This document shows, piece by piece, positions 53,538 through 63,374 of a DNA stretch of 64,000 nucleotides. The notes under the pieces were generated by a model. That model saw only the letters and a program-made list of their open reading frames with translations, searched no databases and was not told the origin of the DNA. Source of the DNA: Granulicella sp. L60. Its GTDB lineage: Bacteria > Acidobacteriota > Terriglobia > Terriglobales > Acidobacteriaceae. The position numbers and the translations under genes are program-made. The DNA is taken from positions 126,994 through 190,993 of the forward strand of contig NZ_LMUR01000020.1 in NCBI RefSeq assembly GCF_009765825.1, given 5' to 3'. The number at the start of each line of letters is the position of its first letter. Within the stretch, counting starts at the first letter, position 1.

Positions 53538-53784
53538 AAATCGCTGCTTCTCCTGTGTTATCGCTTCGACACAGAGTACAGGATTACTTTGTTCTCGAAT
53601 AGAGCTTAAACGTTATTCCAAGCTCCGTAGAAGGTGCAGTTTGCAGGCTGAATCCGAGCTGCGAAACAGACGTTTGCGTCAAGAGTTCAGACGCTTTAGG
53701 CAAAGATAGGTGTGTCGCGGCTTGCTGGCAGCGGTTAGGACATTTTCCGTCATAAAACATATTTTTCACATACAATTCTCCCAA

Positions 53785-55248
53785 ATGATTCCACGTCGAG
53801 GAACTCGCTTGAATTTATCCCGCAGCCTATCTATCGTCTGTCTCTTCGCGATGAGCATCGCTTCCTCCGCGCAGCCACAGGATAAGCAATTGAAAGCTCA
53901 ACCTGCGCACCCGGTACCTTCTGTGCAAGATACCGAGACGCACGCTCAGCGCGATGCTCGTATGGAGTGGTTTCGCGAAGCACGCTTCGGCATGTTCATC
54001 CATTGGGGGCTTTACTCGGTTCCTGCCGGGACGTGGAAGGGCAAGCAGATTCCAGGCATTGGCGAGTGGATTATGAACAACGGGTCCATTCCTGTAGCGG
54101 ACTATAAAGCTCTCGCTCCACAATTCAATCCTGTTGCGTTCAGTGCTCATGACATCGTCGCCCTGGCCAAGTCTGCGGGTATGAAATACATCATCATCAC
54201 GGCCAAGCATCATGATGGCTTTGCGATGTTCGACTCGAAAGCAGATCCGTTTAATATTGTCGATGCGACGCCGTTCAAGCGAGATCCTCTCCGTGAGTTG
54301 GCGGCTGAGTGTAGGAAGCAGGGAATCAAGCTGGGCTTCTATTACTCTCAGGACCAGGATTGGACTGCTCCCGGTGGAGCTGCTTACAAGACGGGCGACC
54401 ATCAGCCCCCGACCTTTCACTGGGATAAGGCGCAGGATGGCGACTTCGCGACATATCTCCACACGAAAGCCATTCCTCAAATGAAAGAGCTCCTCTCTAA
54501 CTATGGCGACTTTCCCGCCATCATTTGGTTCGATACTCCGACCAAGGACATGACACCTGCTCTCGCCGGTGAGATTGTGGCACTGATGAATAAATATCCC
54601 AAGCTCATTTGGAATAATCGCCTGGGTGGTGGCTACGATGGTGACACTGAGACGCCTGAGCAGTTCATCCCGCCTCAGGGATACAAGGGCCGCGATTGGG
54701 AGTCCTGTATGACGATCAATGACACCTGGGGTTACAAGTCTTACGACACCAACTTTAAATCCACGGAGACTCTCGTTCGGAATCTCATTGACATTGCCAG
54801 TAAGGGCGGCAACTATCTTCTCAATATTGGACCGGATGCGCAGGGTAATGTTCCTTCGGCAGAGGTTGAGCGTCTGCAGCAGGTTGGAAGATGGATCTCA
54901 GTGAACGGTGAGTCTATCTATGGCACTCAGCCAACACTATTTGGAGACGAGGCGGGTTCCTACAATTCTAGCGAAAAGGATAGTAAGGGTAAACCGAAGT
55001 TTATTCCCGCCTGGAACTGGAGATCTACTACTACCGCCGACAAGATTTACATCGAACTCTTCACATGGCCGACCGGGAAATTCCATCTGAACAAAGTTCC
55101 CAGAACAGTCACCAGTGCGTACCTGTTGGCGGATCCATCGCACACTCCACTTAAGTTCACACAGACCTCGGCTGGATTGGATGTTGAACTGCCGTCAAAA
55201 GCACTTGATCCCATTGCGACTGTGCTCGTCCTGAACACCGAGAAGTAG
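53785..55248 (+). CDS. Secreted alpha-L-fucosidase, GH29
   Basis: A 487-residue exported GH29 enzyme that releases L-fucose from glycans. A signal peptide (RSLSIVCLFAMSIASSAQ) precedes the barrel: REARFGMFIHWGLYSVPAG, IITAKHHDGFAMFDSK, LGFYYSQDQDW, and the nucleophile Asp in PAIIWFDTP. The C-terminal beta domain begins near GGNYLLNIGPDAQGN. Start choice: ATG 53785, or a TTG at 53809 with GAGGAA at good spacing, which would also leave a fair signal peptide. First gene of the L-fucose group; the product feeds the dehydrogenase downstream. Confidence 0.93.
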   Translation: MIPRRGTRLNLSRSLSIVCLFAMSIASSAQPQDKQLKAQPAHPVPSVQDTETHAQRDARMEWFREARFGMFIHWGLYSVPAGTWKGKQIPGIGEWIMNNGSIPVADYKALAPQFNPVAFSAHDIVALAKSAGMKYIIITAKHHDGFAMFDSKADPFNIVDATPFKRDPLRELAAECRKQGIKLGFYYSQDQDWTAPGGAAYKTGDHQPPTFHWDKAQDGDFATYLHTKAIPQMKELLSNYGDFPAIIWFDTPTKDMTPALAGEIVALMNKYPKLIWNNRLGGGYDGDTETPEQFIPPQGYKGRDWESCMTINDTWGYKSYDTNFKSTETLVRNLIDIASKGGNYLLNIGPDAQGNVPSAEVERLQQVGRWISVNGESIYGTQPTLFGDEAGSYNSSEKDSKGKPKFIPAWNWRSTTTADKIYIELFTWPTGKFHLNKVPRTVTSAYLLADPSHTPLKFTQTSAGLDVELPSKALDPIATVLVLNTEK

Positions 55249-55497
55249 GAGTTTGGGCGCGGATTTATATCGCAACTTAGCAAACTTGAAGCTGTTGGAG
55301 CAATGGTTGAGAGCCACGCATGTGTTACCTGGAATTTTTTGCCGTGAGGTTGCTTAAGAATCGGTGATGCGACTAAGCCTGAGCTCTCCTCGCGCCGTAT
55401 CTTTGTTCCGATACGTATCATTTCTAAGCGGAGTTGATTTCAGTTAGGTAACGGCGGCTTTTCAACTGCGATAAAGATAATCCTGGTAGGAGGAATT

Positions 55498-56283
55498 ATG
55501 GATTTGGGATTGAAGGATCGCGTGATCGTAGTCACCGGAGGTGGATCGGGGATTGGAGAGGCTGTGACCCGATCCTGTATCGAGGAGGGAGCAGCGGTTG
55601 TCGTGGTCAGTAAGATTTCAGACAACGTGAGGAACTTTGTCGAGGAGATGAGTCAAAAGCAATATCGGTGCGATTTTGTGGAGACGCATCTCGAAGATTC
55701 AGATCAGTGTCTAAAAGCAGTGGAGTACGTGAAAAAGACGCATGGCCGTATGGACGGCCTGGTTAATAATGCCGGCTCAAATGATGGCGTCGGCCTTGAG
55801 AGCGGCGATCCTGGTCGATTTATGGAGAGCCTGCGGCAAAATCTACTGCATTATTATGCGATGGCACACTACGCGCTTCCTCTTCTGAAGGAATCTCGCG
55901 GAGCGATTGTCAATATCAGTTCGAAGGTCGCCTTGACAGGGCAGGGCGGCACGTCGGCCTATGCGGCGGCAAAGGGCGCACAGCTGGCACTTACGCGAGA
56001 GTGGGCGGCGGAGTTATTGCCGTTTGGAATCCGTGTTAACTCGGTTCTTCCAGCCGAGGTGTTTACGCCACTTTACAAACGTTGGTTGGATACGCAGGCG
56101 GACCCGGCAGCGGCGATGGAGAAGATCACGAGACACATTCCATTGGGCCAGCGTATGACCGAAGCTTCGGAGATCGCAGCAATGACAGTTTTTCTGCTCT
56201 CGTCGACCAAGTCCGGCCATACAACGGCTCAGCATCTGATCGTTGATGGTGGGTATACGCATCTGGATCGCATATTGACTTGA
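55498..56283 (+). CDS. L-fucose dehydrogenase (SDR family)
   Basis: A 261-residue SDR with TGGGSGIG (Rossmann), NNAG, Ser in VNISSKVALTGQGG, and Y-A-A-A-K in SAYAAAKGAQLALTREWAAE. The PAEVFTPLYKRWL stretch after the active site and the MDLGLKDRVIVVTGG start are typical of bacterial L-fucose dehydrogenases, which oxidise L-fucose to L-fuconolactone in the non-phosphorylating pathway. AGGAGG lies in front of the ATG. It follows the fucosidase by about 250 bp. The lactonase, dehydratase and later enzymes are not in the window. Confidence 0.85.
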   Translation: MDLGLKDRVIVVTGGGSGIGEAVTRSCIEEGAAVVVVSKISDNVRNFVEEMSQKQYRCDFVETHLEDSDQCLKAVEYVKKTHGRMDGLVNNAGSNDGVGLESGDPGRFMESLRQNLLHYYAMAHYALPLLKESRGAIVNISSKVALTGQGGTSAYAAAKGAQLALTREWAAELLPFGIRVNSVLPAEVFTPLYKRWLDTQADPAAAMEKITRHIPLGQRMTEASEIAAMTVFLLSSTKSGHTTAQHLIVDGGYTHLDRILT

Positions 56284-56398
56284 TCCCATGCTTGGACATT
56301 TTGTCTTCGTTCTTTACAGGATTGTTTACAAATATGCGCCACCCTTTTCATGAAGTTGATGCATCACTCGAGATTTTGATTGGAATGAAAGTAAGGCG

Positions 56399-57853
56399 AT
56401 GATTGGGACAGGTTTGAATCCGAGGACCGCGCCGACGTTTCCGATAGCAGCGAAGGCTGCGCTTGGGGATATGCAACTGCGAAAGAATGTGCGGCATGCA
56501 ACGGATGTGATCCAGGGTAAGCGGGCTCGCGTGGTGGGCGAGATGCCGGACTGGCAGCAGCTACGCGAGACGGGTAGACAGATCCGCCAGCATACGATGG
56601 AACATTTGGATTTCTATCTGGAGGAGTTTGAGACGAACTGCACTCGGGCGGGCGGAATGGTTCATTGGGCTCGGGATGCGGAAGAGGCACGAAGGATTAT
56701 TGTTGGGTTGGTAAAGGCTTCCGGTTCGGATGAGGTCATCAAGATTAAATCGATGACGACGGAAGAGATTCAGTTGAACTCCGCGCTGGAGGCGGAGGGA
56801 ATCCATCCGTTTGAGACTGACCTAGCTGAGCTGATTATTCAGTTGGGAGAGGATCGGCCATCACATATCGTAGTACCGGCGTTGCATAAAAATCGGCAAC
56901 AGATTCGGGAGATCTTTCAACGGACGATGAATCTGCCTGAACTTGGGGACAGACCAAAAGATCTGGCTGACGCGGCGCGGATATTTCTGCGAGAGAAGTT
57001 TCTCCGCGTGAAGACGGGCGTGAGCGGAGCTAACTTCTTGATCGCGGAGATTGGTGGAGTTTGCGTGGTGGAGAGTGAGGGAAACGGAAGGATGTGCCTG
57101 ACGTTGCCGGAGACGCTCATCACTGTAGCTGGGATCGACAAGATTTTGCCTCGGTTCCAGGATCTGGAGGTGATGCTGCAGTTGCTGCCGCGGTCGGCGA
57201 CGGGTGAGCGGATGAACCCTTACAACTCGATCTGGACAGGAGTGAGTGCTTCTGATGGGCCACGTGTGTTTCATGTGGTGCTAATGGATAACGCACGAAC
57301 CGAAATCCTGGCGGATGAAGAAGGACGGCAGACGCTGAACTGTATTCGCTGTGGTGCGTGTCAGAACGCTTGTCCGGTTTACCGGCAGACTGGAGGACAT
57401 GCGTACGGCAGCGTATATGCCGGGCCGATTGGAGCTATTCTGACGCCCCAGTTGCAGGAGATGCATTACGCGCAGTCGCTGCCTTATGCATCGTCCCTGT
57501 GCGGGGCGTGCTACGAGGTTTGTCCAGTGAAGATCGATATCCCAGAGGTGTTGATCCATCTGAGGAATAAAGTGGTGAAGCAAAACACCGCTGGAGTCGC
57601 GGGATTTTTTGATATTGAGGCAACCGCCATGAAGGCTATGGCGACGATCTTTCGAAGCGAACGTCGGTTCCGCGCGGCACAAAGGCTAGGACGTGTAGCG
57701 GAGAGTCCACTTGTGCGAAAGGATCAGAATGGCACGGGGTGGATTGGATGGCTGCCGGGGCTGCTGGGTGGCTGGACGCAGGTGAGGGATTTGCAGGAGA
57801 TGCCGAAGCAGACGTTTCGAGAGTGGTGGGAGAGGCGTGGGATGAACGACTGA
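56399..57853 (+). CDS. lutB: LutB/LldF-type iron-sulfur protein of L-lactate oxidation
   Basis: A 484-residue LutB-like protein. The LUD domain (about 75-300) has EVIKIKSMTTEEIQLNSALE and THPFETDLAELIIQL-like HPFETDLAELIIQL. Two 4Fe-4S clusters follow: CIRCGACQNACPVY and CGACYEVCPVKIDIP (about 320-395). LutB works with LutA and LutC to oxidise L-lactate to pyruvate. Neither partner is in this window, so either they lie elsewhere or this is an orphan. Next to L-fucose genes it makes sense: non-phosphorylating fucose degradation yields L-lactate and pyruvate. Confidence 0.9.
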   Translation: MIGTGLNPRTAPTFPIAAKAALGDMQLRKNVRHATDVIQGKRARVVGEMPDWQQLRETGRQIRQHTMEHLDFYLEEFETNCTRAGGMVHWARDAEEARRIIVGLVKASGSDEVIKIKSMTTEEIQLNSALEAEGIHPFETDLAELIIQLGEDRPSHIVVPALHKNRQQIREIFQRTMNLPELGDRPKDLADAARIFLREKFLRVKTGVSGANFLIAEIGGVCVVESEGNGRMCLTLPETLITVAGIDKILPRFQDLEVMLQLLPRSATGERMNPYNSIWTGVSASDGPRVFHVVLMDNARTEILADEEGRQTLNCIRCGACQNACPVYRQTGGHAYGSVYAGPIGAILTPQLQEMHYAQSLPYASSLCGACYEVCPVKIDIPEVLIHLRNKVVKQNTAGVAGFFDIEATAMKAMATIFRSERRFRAAQRLGRVAESPLVRKDQNGTGWIGWLPGLLGGWTQVRDLQEMPKQTFREWWERRGMND

Positions 57854-58085
57854 GGGGCTTTGATCTCTTGATGTTCTCCGTACTCGCTGTCCTTACGGAA
57901 TACTGCGCCGTCAGTTTCTGGTCCTTCGGAACTTGCAGGACTTATAAGAAGTTTATTCGCCTTGATGTTTCTGCAAGAAGGATGAGTGTCGTAGCTGTGA
58001 AACCTATATAAGTGTTAACTTGATACCCAAACTCCATATCGCAGGGTACGACTCACTTATAGATCGGTTTGCAGTTCGAATCAGT

Positions 58086-60062
58086 TCAACCTCTAACGGA
58101 AGCCTGAATCGTTGGAGTCGAAGCTATCGCATTTTTGATCTCTTGATTACTTGCCATTAAATTGAATATTGCCTGGGTAAGCTTTTCGTCAGCTTTAGAA
58201 GCTTGTCGAATTTGCACTGGGAAACGTGCCCACAGTTGGAACGAGCCTCCGTTGAATTGGAGACGCGATTCTACGATGGGTGGGTCGATGGGCGCCTGCA
58301 TCCAATTCTCGACTCCCTGGTGCTGCGCCTCGATTGTGGTCTTATATTCGCTATACACAGCATTCACTTCTTTTATTACTGCCTCGCAGACGATCTTGTA
58401 GTTTGCAGTATCGGTGAGTTTGACGATTAACTCATGCCAAGCGTATTCGGTGCCCGGCATTTGTTTATAGAGAGGGGTGCCAGCTTGAAATAAAACGGCG
58501 TTCGAAAAAACGGCGATGCGGCCTGTGGGATTGAGTTCTGTCCCGCTGCCGGCTAATTCCATCATGTAGAAGCGTACAAGGCCAACGTCGATTACATCTC
58601 CGGTTACCGATGAGATAGTGATGCGATCTCCAACTTTCACTCCATATCTTCCTATGATGAAGAAATAGGCCGCTACCGAGAGCAGAATCGTCTGAAGGCC
58701 AACTGCGATACCTGCTGTTATAAAGCCGGCAAACGTCGCAAGTGAATTGAACTGGGTGACGAATCCAAACAAGATAACGATTATGGACAGGAAGCCGACG
58801 ACGATCCTGCGGACGATGAGAAATTGACGGCGACGGCGAATATCTCGTATGTACTTGTTTGTGGCACGGCTCCATACTTCGCCACCACCCAGGATCAATG
58901 CCAGAGCTACTCCGATCACAAGAATCCTGAGCAAAAGCGCATGAAGAATGCTCTTATATTCGCGGTCAACAGATGTCTGCCAAGCAGTGAGGTTTGCGCG
59001 GTTCTGTTCTAGGGTAATGATCTCTTGGCTCAAGGGAACGGCTGCAGCCGACAATGCCTTGAACCGAGTAGTAATGGACTCAATATTGGGGGGAGTAGCC
59101 GAGCCTGACCCTATCTGGTTTGGTGGTTGCGAGGAGATGGGGGCAGTATTTTCGGCTTGCTGTGAGAGTAGTTGTCCCTGCTGGATCGTACTGCGAATGA
59201 TCGCCGAAAGTGGTGTTCTAAGAGATAGAGCTTGCTTATGAAGATCATTGTTATAGTCGATCAGTGTATCTAAGGAGTGCCGTGTTTCGAACAGCTGGAA
59301 TAAGACCGTGCCTTGACTGGTAACGCCGGAGGATCGGGCAGATTCGAGCGTTACAAGTTGGGTAGATGCGGTCTTATTCTTACTCTGCAACTCTGGTATA
59401 GATTCCTGCAGCCGGTCGATGTCTGCTGCGAGTCCGGTATCGCCCTTAGAGGTAGAGATTCCAACGATCTTTTGTAGGGCGTCTTTCATCGCATTGGCCA
59501 AATCGAGAGCGCCCTCAATCTGCTTTTTTTGTAACTGAAGCGCTGCGATATCTCGTGGTTTCGCGCCCTCAATCTGTTTATCCAAGGTAGATTTGCGTGT
59601 CTCTAGATCGCTGATCTGCTTTTCGGTATTTTCTTCGGTGGAACGCATCTTCTGTTGCTCACTGGCAGAGGAAGAGGTGGCTGATGTCTGTTGGACTGCT
59701 TGATATGCCGCCATAAGTCCGGCTTGAGCCTTTGCCGATTGAAATGCAAATCCCGCAAGCTGAGATGAAAGAGATGCGGCCTGATCGCTATAAACGACGT
59801 CGTTCGGCTCTCCCGATTTCTGGATCGGTTGAGTGGAAGCTCGATAGAATTGAATGACAGAGTTAAGGTGGGCAACTAAAGCTCGAGCCCTGGCTTCAGT
59901 CTCGAACCCCAGACTGGGCGGCTGCTGCGAGAAAGACAGATTTTTTTGCCCAATCAGCCCAAAAAGCAATATGAGTGTGACCAGATAAGAGATGTTCGTT
60001 ATGCTAAAGATTCCTGCAGACCGAAACCTGTGATTTAGGTTCTTGCGTTGGCCCTGTAACAA
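58086..60062 (-). CDS. MscS-family mechanosensitive channel with large periplasmic coiled-coil domain
   Basis: About 658 residues. An N-terminal signal/anchor (ITNISYLVTLILLFGLIG) is followed by a long Gln/Ser/Lys-rich coiled-coil region (about 50-340, for example EKQISDLETRKSTLDKQIEG). Membrane helices at about 400-480 precede the MscS pore helix (ATFAGFITAGIAVGLQTIL), the beta domain (YGVKVGDRITISSVTGDVID) and a C-terminal cytoplasmic domain. This resembles MscK-type large channels. A TTG at 60062 is chosen because GAGGTG lies 5 nt upstream; a GTG at 60068 is also possible. Probably protects from hypo-osmotic shock. Confidence 0.88.
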   Translation of the reverse strand: MLQGQRKNLNHRFRSAGIFSITNISYLVTLILLFGLIGQKNLSFSQQPPSLGFETEARARALVAHLNSVIQFYRASTQPIQKSGEPNDVVYSDQAASLSSQLAGFAFQSAKAQAGLMAAYQAVQQTSATSSSASEQQKMRSTEENTEKQISDLETRKSTLDKQIEGAKPRDIAALQLQKKQIEGALDLANAMKDALQKIVGISTSKGDTGLAADIDRLQESIPELQSKNKTASTQLVTLESARSSGVTSQGTVLFQLFETRHSLDTLIDYNNDLHKQALSLRTPLSAIIRSTIQQGQLLSQQAENTAPISSQPPNQIGSGSATPPNIESITTRFKALSAAAVPLSQEIITLEQNRANLTAWQTSVDREYKSILHALLLRILVIGVALALILGGGEVWSRATNKYIRDIRRRRQFLIVRRIVVGFLSIIVILFGFVTQFNSLATFAGFITAGIAVGLQTILLSVAAYFFIIGRYGVKVGDRITISSVTGDVIDVGLVRFYMMELAGSGTELNPTGRIAVFSNAVLFQAGTPLYKQMPGTEYAWHELIVKLTDTANYKIVCEAVIKEVNAVYSEYKTTIEAQHQGVENWMQAPIDPPIVESRLQFNGGSFQLWARFPVQIRQASKADEKLTQAIFNLMASNQEIKNAIASTPTIQASVRG

Positions 60063-60380
60063 TGTCACCTCGTGTCGTCGTCGGACTTTGAAGATATAAG
60101 TAAGATGCTGAAGATTTGGAGCAAGGCAGTCCAAATGGGTTGGATGCTCATGTCTTTCGTGAGCCGGATCGCAGCGAACTCGTATCGCCGGTGGCGAAAG
60201 TCTGCACGGCACACAAGCGGTGATGGCTAAATAATGATAGCTGTTTAGTACTTGCATGGCGAAGAATGTAAATCTTGGGCCGCCGAAACAGTAAGTCGGC
60301 AAAAAGTTCTCTGCTTCGACGGGACAATCGTCTGCGTATGATCAGTTGGAGAACAATAGAAGGAATATGGAGGAAACAAC
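60063..60380. other. Divergent spacer between the MscS channel and an SDR gene
   Basis: About 318 bp with no gene I can support. It must contain the promoters of the channel (minus) and the SDR (plus). The SDR side ends with a strong GGAGGAAACAACGTG start region. No operator-like palindrome stood out. Confidence 0.45.
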
Positions 60381-61100
60381 GTGAATTTAGATTTCGCTGG
60401 AACCGTCGCAATAGTTGCAGGTGGCACAGGTGGATTGGGGCGTGCCATAAGCCTAGCGTTTCTTGAGGAAGATGCAAAGGTAGTGGTTACGTTTCGGCAT
60501 CAGGAAGAGTATGCCGCCCTGGAGAAGGCGGCAGGAACGAAGCGAGAGCTGCTCGAAGGATATCTCGTCGATGTGACAGATGAGGTTGCCATAGGCCAAT
60601 TCATTGATCAGGTTTTGGCTAAACATGGCAAGCTCGGCGCTATGGTGAATACGGTCGGTGGTTATGTAGGTGGCGTCAAGTTGTGGGAGCTCGAAACAAA
60701 GGTTCTTGAGCAGATGCTGGCCCTCAACCTTCATTCAACTTATGAGCTGTCGCGTGCAGTGATACCGGTGATGCTCAAACAGGGAAGAGGCGCGATCGTA
60801 AATGTCGCGGCGAAGTCTGCGGTTGATCATGGAGCAGGAGCATCTGCCTATGCTGCGTCTAAGGCGGCTGCTCTGGCGATGATGGATTGCCTGGCAGCGG
60901 ATGTGAAAGGCAGTGGGGTCCGAGTAAATTCGATTCTTCCGAGCATTATTGATACGGAGATAAACCGAAAAGCCATGCCGGGAGCCGACTTTGCGGCCTG
61001 GCCAAAACCTGAAGACATCGCTCGTGTCATATTGTTTTTGTGCAGTGATTATGCCAGGGTGATTCATGGTGCGGCCATTCCAGTTTATGGTGATAGCTAA
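60381..61100 (+). CDS. SDR-family oxidoreductase
   Basis: A 239-residue SDR. The cofactor motif is AGGTGGLGRAI (a G-x-x-x-G-x-G variant); N-T-V-G-G stands where NNAG is usual; the catalytic set is VNVAAKSA (Ser site altered) and Y-A-A-S-K in GASAYAASKAAALAMMD. The Ser usually preceding the Tyr by about 13 residues appears to be replaced or shifted (AAKS), so activity is uncertain. Start GTG 60381 with GGAGGAAAC upstream. Near the fucose genes, so a dehydrogenase step on a fuconate derivative is possible but not shown. Confidence 0.85.
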   Translation: MNLDFAGTVAIVAGGTGGLGRAISLAFLEEDAKVVVTFRHQEEYAALEKAAGTKRELLEGYLVDVTDEVAIGQFIDQVLAKHGKLGAMVNTVGGYVGGVKLWELETKVLEQMLALNLHSTYELSRAVIPVMLKQGRGAIVNVAAKSAVDHGAGASAYAASKAAALAMMDCLAADVKGSGVRVNSILPSIIDTEINRKAMPGADFAAWPKPEDIARVILFLCSDYARVIHGAAIPVYGDS

Positions 61101-61165
61101 ATACTCGATGAGTTTTATTAAGTCCAGATTTTGATCAGACAATCGCTATGGCGTGCTTGCTGCGG

Positions 61166-63289
61166 CTACCTGTCCATGAACAGCAGGAGAGATCTCCCGC
61201 CGATAATCACCTTCTCTATCACTTCCTTCTCTGTAAAGGGATTAGTGATATCTTCCGTATCGATAATTTGAACCCACCTGTCTTTTGACACGCATGGCGG
61301 AAGAGTGAACTGCACACCATCCTGTGCCGCGTTGACAATCAGCAGAAAGCTATTATCAGCAACAGGGTCTCCCTGATCATTGGTGACCTGAAGGGTCTGG
61401 CCATTCAGCAAGACACATATAGAGCGATTCCATTCTGTATTCCAGACTTCGTCGGGCACCTGCTTGCCATCGGTATTGAACCATGCAGCATCCTGAACGA
61501 TGGTGCTCTGTCCAGCCTTTCGAATCTCGCGATCCTGGAAAAATTTGCGACGATGCAGGTTCGGATGTGACAGACGAAACTTGATGAGACGCGCAGTGAA
61601 GTCGCGAAGCCGTTTGCGCGGTTCGTCGAGATTCCAGTCGAACCAGGTGAGTTCGTTATCTTGACAGTAGCTATTGTTATTTCCTCGTTGTGAACGAGCC
61701 ACTTCATCACCGCCCGTCAACATCGGAACTCCTTGAGAAAGCATTAGCGTTGCCAGGAAGTTTCGCGTCTGACGTTCGCGCAGAGTGTTGATGCCTTGAT
61801 CGTCTGTTAGCCCCTCGGCACCCATATTCCAGGAGTCGTTATCGTTCGTACCGTCCTTGTTGTCGTCTTGATTTGTCTCGTTATGCTTTTCGTTGTAACT
61901 CACGAGGTCGCAAAGCGTAAAACCATCGTGAGCAGTAACGAAGTTAATACTCGCATAGGGTTTTCGACCATCGAATTGATATAGGTCGCTCGATCCCATG
62001 AGGCGATTGGCGAAGTCGGATAGCTGGCTCGGGTCTCCACGCCAGAAACGACGAACGGTATCGCGGTATCTGCCGTTCCACTCCGCCCAGAGAACAGGGA
62101 ATTGGCCCACTTGATAGCCACCCTCTCCGACGTCCCAGGGTTCTGCGATAAGTTTTATACCTGCAAGGGTCGGATCTTGATGGATAGTGTCGAAGAAGGA
62201 AGACAGCCTACTTACGTCGTGGAGTTCGCGAGCGAGTGTCGCGGCCAGATCGAAGCGAAAGCCGTCCACATGCATCTCTGTTACCCAGTACCGCAGGGAA
62301 TCCATGATCATTTTGAGAACTTGGGGGTTACGGACGTTGAGAGTATTTCCTGTGCCGGTGTAGTCCATGTAATAACGTGGATTCTCTGTCAACCGGTAGT
62401 AGGTTAAATTGCAGACGCCCCTCCAGCTGAGTGTAGGACCTAGCTGATCGCCTTCGCAGGTATGGTTATAGACGACATCCAGAATTACTTCGATCCCGGC
62501 GGAGTGAAAGGCTCTGACCATCTCCTTGAACTCGTTTACTTGGCCACCCGTGTCGCCGGATGAACTATATCGAGACATAGGTGCGAAGTACCCGAGGGTG
62601 TTGTAGCCCCAGTAGTCTCTCAATCCTTTATCGACCAGATGGCCCTCATCGATGAAGTGGTGGATCGGAAGGAGTTCGACTGCCGTTATACCGAGCTTCT
62701 TAAAATAGTTGATGCTCGACTCATGACTAAGGCCCGCATAGGTTCCGCGTAACTTTTCAGGCACCATCGGATTTTGAATGCTGAAGCCGCGAACGTGAAC
62801 TTCATAGATGACGGAGTCAGCGAGCGGGGTCTCGGGTGGGCAATCGCCTCCCCAATCGAACTTGCTATCGACCACCACAGATTTAGGGACGCCGGCCGCA
62901 GAGTCCTGCGTGTCGATCTTGAGATCATCGCCGGAGGCTATATCGTAGCCGAAGATCGGTGCTTTCCAGTCCACCTGACCTGAGATGGCTTCAGCATACG
63001 GATCGACGAGGAGCTTGGCTGGATTGAAGCGATGCCCCCTCTCGGGCTCCCATGGGCCGTCGATTCGATATCCATAGAGTTGCCCAGGCATGATGTCACG
63101 GATCAAACCGTGCCAGACAAAGGCGGTGCGCTCGCGAAGGGGAATGGAGTCTGTCTGTTTACCTTGCGGATCGAAGAGGCAGAGATCAACACAAGTGGCT
63201 CCCTCGGAGAAGATGGCGAAGTTGGTGCCTTTGCTGGAAACAGTGGCGCCGAGAGGGTAGGGGCGTCCGGGGAGAAGAGTCCGATTCAT
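61166..63289 (-). CDS. glgX: Glycogen debranching enzyme GlgX (isoamylase type, GH13)
   Basis: A 707-residue enzyme that hydrolyses alpha-1,6 branches of glycogen. The N-terminal CBM48 domain (PLGATVSSKGTNFAIFSEGA) leads to the GH13 barrel: VILDVVYNHTCEGD (region I), GFRFDLAATLAREL (region II, nucleophile Asp), LIAEPWDVGEGGYQ (region III, catalytic Glu), and NFVTAHDGFTLCDLVSYNEK (region IV). MLSQGVPMLTGGDEVARSQ and NNSYCQDNELTWFDW are typical of GlgX. Start at 63289; the ribosome site is weak. No other glycogen genes are in the window. Confidence 0.96.
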   Translation of the reverse strand: MNRTLLPGRPYPLGATVSSKGTNFAIFSEGATCVDLCLFDPQGKQTDSIPLRERTAFVWHGLIRDIMPGQLYGYRIDGPWEPERGHRFNPAKLLVDPYAEAISGQVDWKAPIFGYDIASGDDLKIDTQDSAAGVPKSVVVDSKFDWGGDCPPETPLADSVIYEVHVRGFSIQNPMVPEKLRGTYAGLSHESSINYFKKLGITAVELLPIHHFIDEGHLVDKGLRDYWGYNTLGYFAPMSRYSSSGDTGGQVNEFKEMVRAFHSAGIEVILDVVYNHTCEGDQLGPTLSWRGVCNLTYYRLTENPRYYMDYTGTGNTLNVRNPQVLKMIMDSLRYWVTEMHVDGFRFDLAATLARELHDVSRLSSFFDTIHQDPTLAGIKLIAEPWDVGEGGYQVGQFPVLWAEWNGRYRDTVRRFWRGDPSQLSDFANRLMGSSDLYQFDGRKPYASINFVTAHDGFTLCDLVSYNEKHNETNQDDNKDGTNDNDSWNMGAEGLTDDQGINTLRERQTRNFLATLMLSQGVPMLTGGDEVARSQRGNNNSYCQDNELTWFDWNLDEPRKRLRDFTARLIKFRLSHPNLHRRKFFQDREIRKAGQSTIVQDAAWFNTDGKQVPDEVWNTEWNRSICVLLNGQTLQVTNDQGDPVADNSFLLIVNAAQDGVQFTLPPCVSKDRWVQIIDTEDITNPFTEKEVIEKVIIGGRSLLLFMDR

Positions 63290-63374
63290 GCCTTTTTGGA
63301 TGCGAAATCCTTAGATCAGTTGCGCTGCGGGGAGCTGCGAATCTACAGGCCATTCAAAATCATCGTCTTCTTCG

